Source: an uncultured Acetobacterium sp.
GTDB lineage: Bacteria; Bacillota; Clostridia; Eubacteriales; Eubacteriaceae
Assembly: GCF_963664135.1 (NCBI RefSeq)
Contig: NZ_OY760905.1
Span: 3,188,736-3,252,735 of the forward strand
Direction of reading: 5' to 3'
Length of the DNA stretch: 64,000 bases
Under the pieces are notes generated by a model. That model was not told where the DNA came from. It made no database searches and worked only from the letters and a program-made list of their open reading frames with translations. Below, in pieces: positions 12,258 through 19,485 of this stretch (the stretch's first letter is position 1; the number at the start of each line of letters is the position of its first letter). Position numbers and translations under genes: made by a program.

Positions 12258-12909
12258 TGAGAAGCTTGATCTCCGAAAAATCATGATTGCGAAAAAATAG
12301 CAGTGCTTCATACCCGACACGGTAAATTGCTTTTTGAGGAATACCCCAACAGCGGGCTGTGTTAGAAATAATCAAAATTGAAAAATCTTCCACCGGCATT
12401 TTGATTTTATCTTCACAAAAGCCTCGGGTGAGTTCCCGGCGAGCCCCGAAATCGGCAATAAGAAGTGCATCAAATTCGATCGGGCGGATCCGCAGATCGT
12501 AATCCGTGACAAAATCATGATAGATATCACTGATTTTTCCGTGTAAGAACGGATAGAGCGAATCATTTCGGGAAATCTCATAATAGAAATTTTTAACGTT
12601 ACGGTCACTGAGTAAATGATGATACCAGACCATTGTTAAATAAAAATGCCGCTCAAATGAATTGATCGGCTTATAACCAATAAGCTTGTCGCGGAGAGAT
12701 TCATTGATATCCACAAGATAATCATCAAAGATTCGGGCGACAAAGGTGTCTTTCGTAGCAAAATGATAGGTCATCGAACCTAAGGTTGTATCTGAATGAT
12801 CGGCGATCTGTTGGATCGTAGTGGCATTATAACCCTGATTATAAAAGAGTTCTTTGGCACTTTTATAGATACGTTCCTTTGTCATTTCGCCTTTAGTCAT
12901 TTTTCGCAT
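12253..12909 (-). CDS. TetR/AcrR-family transcriptional regulator
   Basis: A 218-residue one-component repressor of the TetR type. The N-terminal DNA-binding domain covers roughly residues 9-55 (KERIYKSAKELFYNQGYNATTIQQIADHS, with the recognition helix near TTLGSMTYHFATKDTF). A longer, divergent ligand-binding domain follows. Start ATG at 12909 has AAGGAG seven bases upstream. It is transcribed away from the GPH transporter gene, the usual place for a TetR repressor of a transporter. The intergenic region holds an ATTTACT-N8-AGTAAAT inverted repeat. The same repeat sits in the promoter of the methyltransferase operon 6 kb away, so this protein is the best candidate regulator for both. The ligand is unknown, possibly a methoxylated aromatic compound. 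Confidence 0.93.
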   Translation of the reverse strand: MRKMTKGEMTKERIYKSAKELFYNQGYNATTIQQIADHSDTTLGSMTYHFATKDTFVARIFDDYLVDINESLRDKLIGYKPINSFERHFYLTMVWYHHLLSDRNVKNFYYEISRNDSLYPFLHGKISDIYHDFVTDYDLRIRPIEFDALLIADFGARRELTRGFCEDKIKMPVEDFSILIISNTARCWGIPQKAIYRVGYEALLFFRNHDFSEIKLLI

Positions 12910-13015
12910 TTAGTAGCTCCTTAAAAGATGTTTCAAGAATGTAATTTTAGCATTAAGTAGAAGAATAAACAAGCAAAAAAAAGGAGAAGTTGAAGTAAAA
13001 AAATAAATAATATCA

Positions 13016-13037
13016 ATTTACTAAAAAAACAGTAAAT
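13016..13037. promoter_or_regulatory. Probable TetR operator in the TetR/transporter intergenic region
   Basis: ATTTACT (13016-13022), 8-base spacer, AGTAAAT (13031-13037): a perfect inverted repeat, 24 bases upstream of the transporter -35. The same half-sites with the same 8-base spacing occur at 19266-19287. Binding by the adjacent TetR protein is inferred. Confidence 0.65.
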
Positions 13038-13061
13038 AGAAGCTAATTTAATAAAAAATCC

Positions 13062-13097
13062 TTGACAAATCCGCTGTAAAGGGTTACTATTTAGTAA
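13062..13097 (+). promoter_or_regulatory. Promoter of the GPH transporter with overlapping dyad
   Basis: TTGACA at 13062-13067, 17-base spacer, TACTAT at 13085-13090. The -10 is embedded in TTACT-ATTT-AGTAA (13084-13097), a 5-bp dyad made of the same TTACT/AGTAA half-sites as the upstream operator but with a shorter spacer. Repressor binding here would block RNA polymerase directly. Confidence 0.75.
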
Positions 13098-13200
13098 GTA
13101 CTCGTAATATTACTGAATGCACAAGAAAAACACAAAAAAGCTAGCGTAAAATAACCGGAAATTTTGCCTGGCGACAATTAAAATTTGAGGAGGCTCTTTG

Positions 13201-14595
13201 ATGGAAAAAAAACCCTTAAGTTCAGGGCTTAAAAAATTCTTTGGTGTCGGGGATCTTGGTTTTACTCTGATGTCGAATGTCGAAGTTTTTTATTTTGCAT
13301 ATTTTTTAACAAACATCGCAAAATTTGATTTGGGAACAACTGCAATAATTATGACCTTAACAAGTACAGTAGATATGGTATTGTCACCTTTCTATGGTGG
13401 ATTTATTGATGCTCTTAAACCAATGAAATGGGGAAAATACAGATCGTATTTGTTGGTAATACCACCAATCGTCGTGGTTCTCTATACATTGATGTTTACA
13501 GTTATTGGCACTGGAATCGTACCAATGGTCATCATCTGTATCGCTTTCATTACTTCACATGTGGCTTGGAACTTCTCTTACGTTGCTAATATAGCACTAA
13601 TACCAACAATTTCGTCTTCTCCAGAAGATCGAACACAATTATCCGCAACACGAGGCGCTTATGCAAATGTTGGGAAAATTATCTTCTCAGCAATGGGTTT
13701 GGCAACTATTATGTGGGTTGGCGGTGTAGTTGGAAATCCAGTACTCGGATTCACAATTTCTGCATTCGCAATGGCTTGTATTTACTGGATCGGCTATTTC
13801 ATTCACTTCAAACTGACAAGTGGATATGAAGTAACATATGAAGAAGGTGCAGTAAACACTAATATTGCCAAGAAAGAAAAAATAACCATTGGCGATATGG
13901 CTAGATCATTAGTTCAGAACCCACATTTGTTAGTATTACTTTTAGCCGATGTCGCACGTTGGACAGTTAACTTTGTCTGTGCCGGTTCGGCAGTATACTT
14001 CTTTACCTACGTGGCAAACGATGTTGCAATGTTTAGTATTTACTTATTGGTTGCAAATATTATGGCGGTAATTGGCTCATATTTAAGTAAATATGTTGCC
14101 GCAAAATTGTCAACACGAACTGCGGCACTGATTGGTTGCTACGGTTTAGGCGTATTCTTAATCGGCTGTCAATTCGTTGTTGGTAATATCATGCTTGTCC
14201 TAATCGTCCTTTCCTGTGCGCAGTTCTTCTTAGGATTCCTATACGCATTGATGGTTGCTTTATACGGTGATGCATCAGTTTACAGTGAATGGAAAACAGG
14301 AAAAGCAGCATCAAGCTGGGTTATGGGATTATCGAATTTACCATTGAAACTTGCTATCTTCATCAAAGGTTTGATCATTCCGGCAATGCTGGCTTCAGTA
14401 GGCTTCGTTGCAAAAATGGATCCTGCTACTGCCACACCGGAATTAAAAGCTGGTATTACGACTTTATTCTGTACAATTCCAGGTTGTACGGTTCTTGCTG
14501 GTGCAGTTCTGTTAACATTTGGATATCGTTTAACAACAGAAAAAGTAAAACAATATCAGACTGAAATAGACGCAAGAAACAAAATAACAGAATAG
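13201..14595 (+). CDS. GPH-type (MFS) cation symporter
   Basis: A 464-residue membrane transporter with about 12 predicted transmembrane segments. It belongs to the glycoside-pentoside-hexuronide:cation symporter branch of the major facilitator superfamily (opening LKKFFGVGDLGFTLMSNVEVFYFAYFL; KWGKYRSYLL between helices 2 and 3). I start it at ATG 13201, nine bases after GAGGAGG; a TTG lies immediately before. Although the family is named for sugars, members occur beside corrinoid methyltransferase genes in acetogens. This position, opposite a TetR gene and near the O-demethylase-type operon, suggests uptake of a methylated substrate. That substrate is inferred. Confidence 0.88.
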   Translation: MEKKPLSSGLKKFFGVGDLGFTLMSNVEVFYFAYFLTNIAKFDLGTTAIIMTLTSTVDMVLSPFYGGFIDALKPMKWGKYRSYLLVIPPIVVVLYTLMFTVIGTGIVPMVIICIAFITSHVAWNFSYVANIALIPTISSSPEDRTQLSATRGAYANVGKIIFSAMGLATIMWVGGVVGNPVLGFTISAFAMACIYWIGYFIHFKLTSGYEVTYEEGAVNTNIAKKEKITIGDMARSLVQNPHLLVLLLADVARWTVNFVCAGSAVYFFTYVANDVAMFSIYLLVANIMAVIGSYLSKYVAAKLSTRTAALIGCYGLGVFLIGCQFVVGNIMLVLIVLSCAQFFLGFLYALMVALYGDASVYSEWKTGKAASSWVMGLSNLPLKLAIFIKGLIIPAMLASVGFVAKMDPATATPELKAGITTLFCTIPGCTVLAGAVLLTFGYRLTTEKVKQYQTEIDARNKITE

Positions 14596-14636
14596 CAGAA
14601 TACGAAGTATAAAGAAGATGACATCAAAATAATTAC

Positions 14637-14697
14637 ATAATAAATAGGAAGCCTCTTTCAAAGCAATTGATAGGCTTCTTATTTATTTATTTAAACA
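14637..14697 (+). terminator. Probable terminator after the GPH transporter
   Basis: AATAAATAGGAAGCCT and AGGCTTCTTATTTATT form an inverted repeat around a loop of about 17 bases. The GAAGCCT/AGGCTTC core and flanking A/T arms resemble an intrinsic terminator. Confidence 0.6.
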
Positions 14698-14753
14698 AAT
14701 AAGCTGATTACAAAAAAACTGTGAATACGTTCAAAATTATCATTTTTGTAGTA

Positions 14754-14762
14754 TGATATAAT
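14754..14762 (+). promoter_or_regulatory. Extended -10 promoter element for the second MFS gene
   Basis: TGATATAAT (an extended -10, TGN plus TATAAT) lies about 97 bases upstream of the MFS start codon. No good -35 is seen at 17 bases, as is common with extended -10 promoters. Confidence 0.5.
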
Positions 14763-14859
14763 AACTGAAAGATCATTACAAGACTAAATGCAAACGTTTT
14801 TAAATATGATATTTTGAAATGATTGTATAAACAGTAGTATTTAAAAAGGAGAAGGTGCA

Positions 14860-16209
14860 GTGAATAAGTTTAGTATATCCGAAGTAATGGATTCCCTGGG
14901 TGTTAACAAGTTTACCTGGAAAATATTCTTCCTGTTAGGATTAGCGATGGTATTTGATGGCTATGATTATATGATTGTATCCTATACGATGCCCCAGATC
15001 GCCGCGGAGTGGGGGTTAAGTGCCGTTGCTAAAGGAAGTTTGTCGTCCTGGAGCCTGATTGGCCTGATTCTGGGCGGTGCCTTGGCCGGAATAATCTCTG
15101 ACAAAATCGGCCGACGAAAAACCCTGATGTTTGCGATTGGAATGTATTCGCTAATGAATATTCCGATATATTTTTCCAGTAGCTTTGAGATGTTTGCATT
15201 GTTTAGAGTATTGGCAGGGATTGGGTTGGGTGCCTGTATCCCGGTGGTCACCACAACCTATTCCGAATCCACCCCAACAAACAAGCGGGCAATCTTTATT
15301 ACCTTCGGGATGGCCTGGATGATCGTCGGTTGGGTGCTGGCGGGTCTTGTTGCCACTGCCATTGTACCAATATTTGGGTGGCGGCTGTGTTACCTGATTG
15401 GCGGAATTCCGCTGGTTTATGCAATCTTCCTGTACTTTAAAATGCCGGAATCCGCCTATTGGCTGGCCAATAAAGGCTACCGGGAAAAAGCCGTCAAAGC
15501 CCTGCGAAACATCGAACAGATCGCAACCGGTAAAATGACCGATTGGGATTCGGCTGCTCTAATCGTTCCACCAAAGCCAAAGCAAGCCGGTCCCAAAGCG
15601 CTTTTCTCCAAGCAATATATTCGCATTACTGCGGCGATCTGGATCATGTATTTCTGCGGCTGTTTTATTGTTTATGGGATCAATGCCTGGCTGCCATCAT
15701 TGATGCTGGAAAAGGGCTTAACCTTGACTTCGGCGTATGGACTGGCGATTGCCCAGAATGCCGCAGCAATTATCGCCAATGCTTCAACCGGATTTGTTGC
15801 TGAAGCCGTCGGCCGGAAAAAGAATCTGATCTTATCCTTTGCGGTAGCGGCCGTTTCAGTAATTGTTATGGCGACTGTTGGGGGCGGTTTTGGGGCGATC
15901 CTGGGCGCCTGTATTTTTCTGGGATTTTCCGTCAACTATTCCATCACCGCGATACAACCGCTGATGGCTGAAGCCTATCCGACTGAGTTTAGAAATACTG
16001 GGGTATCCTGGTGTCATGCCTTTGGCCGCATCGGCGGCGCCAGTGCCCCGATTGTTGCCGGGATCATCATTGGCATGGGACAGGGTTATGCCGTGTCATT
16101 TATGTTTTATGTGATTCCGGCTGTGATCGGTTTATTGGCGGCGGTATTCTTGGTCAAAAAAGAAACCAAAGGAAAATCGCTGGATGAATTGGCCGAAGCG
16201 AGTAATTAA
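14860..16209 (+). CDS. MFS transporter, aromatic acid:H+ symporter type
   Basis: A 449-residue, roughly 12-helix MFS permease resembling the aromatic-acid:H+ symporters (benzoate/shikimate/vanillate type). Early in the protein is FDGYDYMIVSYTMPQIAAEW, with the Asp-rich helix 1 motif. The signature loop DKIGRRKTLMFAIG follows between helices 2 and 3, and a second EAVGRKKNLI loop lies in the C-terminal half. Start GTG at 14860 follows AAAAAGGAGAAGG. It is flanked upstream by the GPH transporter and downstream by the convergent O-demethylase-type operon. A role in importing a methoxylated aromatic acid or exporting the demethylated product is likely but unproven. Confidence 0.88.
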   Translation: MNKFSISEVMDSLGVNKFTWKIFFLLGLAMVFDGYDYMIVSYTMPQIAAEWGLSAVAKGSLSSWSLIGLILGGALAGIISDKIGRRKTLMFAIGMYSLMNIPIYFSSSFEMFALFRVLAGIGLGACIPVVTTTYSESTPTNKRAIFITFGMAWMIVGWVLAGLVATAIVPIFGWRLCYLIGGIPLVYAIFLYFKMPESAYWLANKGYREKAVKALRNIEQIATGKMTDWDSAALIVPPKPKQAGPKALFSKQYIRITAAIWIMYFCGCFIVYGINAWLPSLMLEKGLTLTSAYGLAIAQNAAAIIANASTGFVAEAVGRKKNLILSFAVAAVSVIVMATVGGGFGAILGACIFLGFSVNYSITAIQPLMAEAYPTEFRNTGVSWCHAFGRIGGASAPIVAGIIIGMGQGYAVSFMFYVIPAVIGLLAAVFLVKKETKGKSLDELAEASN

Positions 16210-16265
16210 ATAGTAAGAAAACTATCGAAATCAAAATAATGAATTTTGAAAGTAATTTTAGTTAA

Positions 16266-16311
16266 TAAAATCCATATCGCTACTAATTTAGTAGTTGATG
16301 TGGATTTTTGT
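16266..16311 (+). terminator. Terminator of the aromatic-acid transporter gene
   Basis: AAAATCCA...GCTACTAA and TTTAGTAG...TGGATTTTT form a long stem ending in a T-run. The stem has small internal mismatches. Confidence 0.75.
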
Positions 16312-16458
16312 CGTTTATAACGTCTACTTGAATAATGTTAAACATGAAGGCATCGCTGTGAATGGTCGTCAGTTCGTTCAAACTCATAAATCTTAAATGA
16401 ACAGGATTTCATTACTTTCATTTATCAACTTTGCATTTAAAGAATTTGCATTTATCTC
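16312..16458. other. Non-coding part of the 333-base convergent gap
   Basis: Between the transporter terminator and the methyltransferase-operon terminator. I see no open frame with a ribosome-binding site and no repeat here. It is A/T-rich ordinary intergenic sequence. Confidence 0.6.
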
Positions 16459-16509
16459 AAACAAAGAAAACGTGAAACTAGCTTGACTAGTTCACGTTTT
16501 CTTTGTTTT
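16459..16509 (-). terminator. Terminator of the methyltransferase operon
   Basis: AACAAAGAAAACGTGAAACTAG pairs with CTAGTTCACGTTTTCTTTGTT, with a single bulged A. The long stem ends in A- and T-rich arms, so it could act on both strands. It lies 34 bases past the corrinoid-protein stop codon. Confidence 0.85.
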
Positions 16510-16542
16510 CGTTATATTAAGATTTTATGATAATAGTAGCGC

Positions 16543-17169
16543 TTATGCAACCATTTCTTTCGCTTTAACAGCGGCACTACCGGCATCTGGAGCAAATCCA
16601 TCAGCGCCGATTTCAGCTGCGTATTCTGGGGTTACAGGAGCACCACCAACGATAACTTTAACATCAAGTCCGCTGGCTTTAATGGTTTGCACCGCTTCTT
16701 TAAGAGCTGGCATGGTGGTGGTTAACAGACCTGAGCAGGCAACTAAAGTAACGTTTTCGTTTTCTTTAACAGCTTCGACAAATCGTTCGGCTGGAACATC
16801 AACGCCTAGATCAACCATGGTGAATCCGGCACTTTCGATCATCATTGAAACCAGGTTTTTACCGATATCATGTAAATCGCCGGCAACGGTTCCGATAATA
16901 CAGGTTCCTAAAGATGCTGAAGTGTCGCCAGCCATCAGTGGACGTAAAACATCAACGCCTTTTGCCATTGCTTTAGCCGCAATCAGCATTTCGGGAACAA
17001 AGATTTCTCCGGATGAGAATTTTTCGCCAACTACGCTCATGGATTCAACCATCGCTTGCAGAATTTCGCCAGGTGCGTTGCCTTCGTCTAATGCTTCCTG
17101 AACCAGGCCGGCAACCAGTTTAGTTTTACCAATTTCTACTTTTTCTTTAACTTCTTGAATTTTTGACAT
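16543..17169 (-). CDS. Corrinoid protein of a methyltransferase system
   Basis: A 208-residue cytoplasmic methyl carrier. The N-terminal helical cap domain covers about residues 1-85. The C-terminal cobalamin-binding domain has D98-L-H100-D-I-G103, His100 being the expected lower cobalt ligand. It continues with the SGLLTTT segment and the GGAPV/GADGFAPDA loop near the end. Family members (MtvC, OdmA, MtaC, MttC) receive a methyl group from methyltransferase I and hand it to methyltransferase II. Start ATG 17169 with AGGAGAAATAAG upstream. It is last of the three-gene operon and is separated from the previous gene by a stable hairpin that may raise its expression. Confidence 0.95.
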   Translation of the reverse strand: MSKIQEVKEKVEIGKTKLVAGLVQEALDEGNAPGEILQAMVESMSVVGEKFSSGEIFVPEMLIAAKAMAKGVDVLRPLMAGDTSASLGTCIIGTVAGDLHDIGKNLVSMMIESAGFTMVDLGVDVPAERFVEAVKENENVTLVACSGLLTTTMPALKEAVQTIKASGLDVKVIVGGAPVTPEYAAEIGADGFAPDAGSAAVKAKEMVA

Positions 17170-17217
17170 CTTATTTCTCCTATTCAGTAATAATTTATTT
17201 TTGTGTATTTTAGTTGT

Positions 17218-17241
17218 GTAACTGGTTGTGTGACCAGTTAC
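17218..17241 (-). promoter_or_regulatory. Intercistronic hairpin ahead of the corrinoid-protein gene
   Basis: GTAACTGGT (17218-17226), loop of six, ACCAGTTAC (17233-17241): a perfect 9-bp stem between methyltransferase II and corrinoid-protein genes. No T-run follows on the minus strand, so it is more likely an mRNA processing or stability element than a terminator. Confidence 0.6.
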
Positions 17242-17287
17242 TGATTTTTTAAATGTTTAAAATGGATAGCTATTAAATGCTAAAGAA

Positions 17288-18091
17288 CTATTTTTTTTGT
17301 CCGAAAATACCTTCACGATAAGCGCCAATATATTCCATACAATAATCATCTTCACCTAATAATGCTTCGGTGGCAAAGATAATGCCCATCAGATCCCCAT
17401 TGGTTGGGTCAAGGATGGCACTGTCCAGACCGGCATTCATCGCCAGGACGGTGAAACCCATGTTGACCATTTTACGAGCTGGCAGGTTAAACGAAATATT
17501 GCTGACTGCTCCGGTGACATGGATGGTTGGGTATTGTTCTTTAATGCTGCGGATCACTTCAACGACCATGGCAATCCCATCTTCGGAAGTACACAGCATT
17601 TCAACCAATGGATCAATATGCATTCGGGATGGATCAATGCCATATTCTTTTACTTTGGCCATTAAATCAGCAAAGACGTCGAGACGATCCTTGGCAGTTT
17701 TAGGAATCCCTTTGTCACTGTTCAACAATGCTACACATTCCCATTTGGTATCAGCAATCGCTTTAAATGCGGCGTCTATTTTATCGCCTTCAAGTGATAC
17801 GGAATTGAACAAACCGGGTTTGTTGCAGTATTTCATGGATTCGATGCAGGTATAGACGTTAGGGCTATCCACAGCAATCGGGGTTTCGGTGACTTCCTGA
17901 ACCAGGTCAATCAACCATTTCATGGTTTCTAGTTCAATGTCATCATCAACTGAAGCACAGACATCGATGTAATCAACACTGGCTTCGGTTTGAATTTTTG
18001 CCAGATTTTTAATGAATTCTCCGTCTTTGGCTGCGATGGCCTTAGCTGTTGAAGGGATCGCACCGTTAATTTTTTCTCCAATAATAATCAA
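17288..18091 (-). CDS. Methyltetrahydrofolate:corrinoid methyltransferase (methyltransferase II)
   Basis: A 267-residue TIM-barrel pterin-binding enzyme (DHPS/MtrH/AcsE superfamily). It opens with MIIIGEKINGAIPS, the classic start of the methyl-THF-binding family. Further family motifs are DYIDVCAS, PIAVDSPN, HIDPLVEMLCTS and VSNISFNLPARK. In O-demethylase systems (MtvA, OdmD) it transfers the methyl group from methyl-cob(III)alamin to THF. It is second in the operon, after the UroD-like enzyme and before the corrinoid protein. A paralogue lies on the other strand at 24241-25047. The assignment to the family is firm; THF as acceptor is the family's usual choice. Confidence 0.94.
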   Translation of the reverse strand: MIIIGEKINGAIPSTAKAIAAKDGEFIKNLAKIQTEASVDYIDVCASVDDDIELETMKWLIDLVQEVTETPIAVDSPNVYTCIESMKYCNKPGLFNSVSLEGDKIDAAFKAIADTKWECVALLNSDKGIPKTAKDRLDVFADLMAKVKEYGIDPSRMHIDPLVEMLCTSEDGIAMVVEVIRSIKEQYPTIHVTGAVSNISFNLPARKMVNMGFTVLAMNAGLDSAILDPTNGDLMGIIFATEALLGEDDYCMEYIGAYREGIFGQKK

Positions 18092-18161
18092 TTTTGTCTC
18101 TCCTCTGGATATTAATTTTTACCGCTCTTTCAAAGCATGGATTTTCAAATGGTTATTTTTA

Positions 18162-19142
18162 CTAGAATAGTTCTTTGGTCATTTTTTCAACTTCGACATC
18201 GGTAGCTTCGTAAACGCCTGGGAATGAACTTCCTGGCAATCCCTGACATGAACTTGGAATGAAATAAAGCTTTCCGTTTTCTTCACATGTTCTTTTGACT
18301 TCAGCTGCAATCTGTTCTTGTGACCAGTCTGGATGATCGATGATGCCGCTGTGGATTCCACCCATAAAGGTAATCTTGTCGCCGTATTGTTTGATCATTT
18401 CAGGAATATTGTTCGTATTCATAACGCCCTGCCAGATATCGATTCCCATTTCGATCATGTTGGGTACCAATGTTGCAGCAAAACTGTCGCTGTGATGAAC
18501 AATCAGTTCAACGCCGTTCGCTTTGTAAAAACCATAGATTTTTTTGTAGGATTCTAAAAAGAATTCTTCAAACATTGCCGGAGAAAGGAAGGTGGAAATC
18601 TGGCTGCCCCAGTCGTCATGATGCAAAATTGCATCAGGATGCAGATTTTCAACCAATGCTTTGGCATAATCCAGTTCAAAATCTGTTAAATAATCGATCA
18701 GTTCATGCATGGCTTCCGGTTCTTCATAGAAACTCATTAGGGCATTCTCCATACCCATCAGATAATGGGTCATTTCAAATAAGCCGGGAGCGATGAATGC
18801 ACCAACATATTTATTGTCCCGATCAACGGCGTTTGCGTCAGCAATGGCCTGATCCCATGCCCCTGCAGGTCGTTCCATACTTGGAGCTTTAACATATTTT
18901 TTCCATTCGGTAACATCTTCGAGAACAACATGTTGCGCATCATGTACTGGGAAAGAGGCAATTTGACCTTCTGGCCAACGGATGGTAACACCCCATTCAT
19001 TGATTACTTCTTCACCTAGTTGGGGTTTGATACGACCAGATGGTACGCTCATAATCATTTGTAGAAATTCATATTGTTTGACAAAACGATCTGGTTTTCC
19101 ACCGGTCATGACTTCTTTTAAATTCTCTTTTACAGTTAACAT
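18162..19142 (-). CDS. UroD-like methyltransferase I, O-demethylase type
   Basis: A 326-residue protein of the uroporphyrinogen decarboxylase superfamily. It is the fold of methylcobamide methyltransferases MtaA/MtbA and of the vanillate O-demethylase subunits MtvB (Moorella) and OdmB/VdmB (Acetobacterium dehalogenans). Candidate metal or substrate residues are seen in HHDDWGSQ, VHHSDSF and FIPSSCQGLPGS. The operon order methyltransferase I - methyltransferase II - corrinoid protein matches an O-demethylase rather than a methanol or methylamine system. No MttB- or MtaB-type protein is present. Start ATG 19142 has AAGGAGG nine bases upstream. The neighbouring aromatic-acid-type transporter fits a phenyl methyl ether substrate; vanillate itself is a guess. 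Confidence 0.88.
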   Translation of the reverse strand: MLTVKENLKEVMTGGKPDRFVKQYEFLQMIMSVPSGRIKPQLGEEVINEWGVTIRWPEGQIASFPVHDAQHVVLEDVTEWKKYVKAPSMERPAGAWDQAIADANAVDRDNKYVGAFIAPGLFEMTHYLMGMENALMSFYEEPEAMHELIDYLTDFELDYAKALVENLHPDAILHHDDWGSQISTFLSPAMFEEFFLESYKKIYGFYKANGVELIVHHSDSFAATLVPNMIEMGIDIWQGVMNTNNIPEMIKQYGDKITFMGGIHSGIIDHPDWSQEQIAAEVKRTCEENGKLYFIPSSCQGLPGSSFPGVYEATDVEVEKMTKELF

Positions 19143-19265
19143 AGGGTATAGCCTCCTTGATAGTTAGATAATTAATTTCTTAGTGCGGTTTGGGAATTTT
19201 TGAAGTGATATAAGAGGGATAAAAACTTATAAACTTCAAACATAAATTTTAGTAGTATAGATTTT

Positions 19266-19287
19266 ATTTACTGTTATTTTAGTAAAT
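19266..19287. promoter_or_regulatory. Operator of the methyltransferase operon
   Basis: ATTTACT (19266-19272), 8 bases, AGTAAAT (19281-19287): perfect inverted repeat with the same arms and spacing as 13016-13037. It lies just downstream of the minus-strand -10, where a repressor would block transcription. A half-site copy sits 30 bases to the right (19296-19302), overlapping the promoter. Confidence 0.65.
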
Positions 19288-19305
19288 GATCTTTTATTTA
19301 CTGTT

Positions 19306-19334
19306 ATTATAAACGGTTGCAATAATCTTGTCAA
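19306..19334 (-). promoter_or_regulatory. Promoter of the methyltransferase operon
   Basis: On the minus strand: TTGACA (19334-19329), 17-base spacer, TATAAT (19311-19306). This is a perfect sigma-A consensus. The transcript would have a leader of about 155 bases before the methyltransferase I start. Confidence 0.88.
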
Positions 19335-19408
19335 TGATTATTTTCGTAATCCAGTTATTTATTAAGGAGTTTTTATCTGAATGAGAAGATGGGATAAAAT
19401 AAACCGGT

Positions 19409-19461
19409 TAAATCAAAAAAAAGAGCAGTAGATTTCAAATCTGCTGCTCTTTTTTGATTTA
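19409..19461. terminator. Terminator after the FAD oxidoreductase gene
   Basis: AAATCAAAAAAAAGAGCAG... and ...CTGCTCTTTTTTGATTT form a long near-perfect stem with T-runs in both directions. It ends the minus-strand activase operon and insulates it from the methyltransferase operon promoter. The rest of the 343-base gap (19143-19485) is the promoter/operator region described separately. Confidence 0.85.
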
Positions 19462-19485
19462 AGATAAGTGAATTAAATTGAGTTT

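Noticed and set aside
14789..14802. cre-like site TGCAAACGTTTTTA before the MFS transporter (and TGTAAACGTTATTC at 25845)
   Set aside because: Both miss conserved positions of the CcpA consensus and would be expected by chance in A/T-rich DNA.
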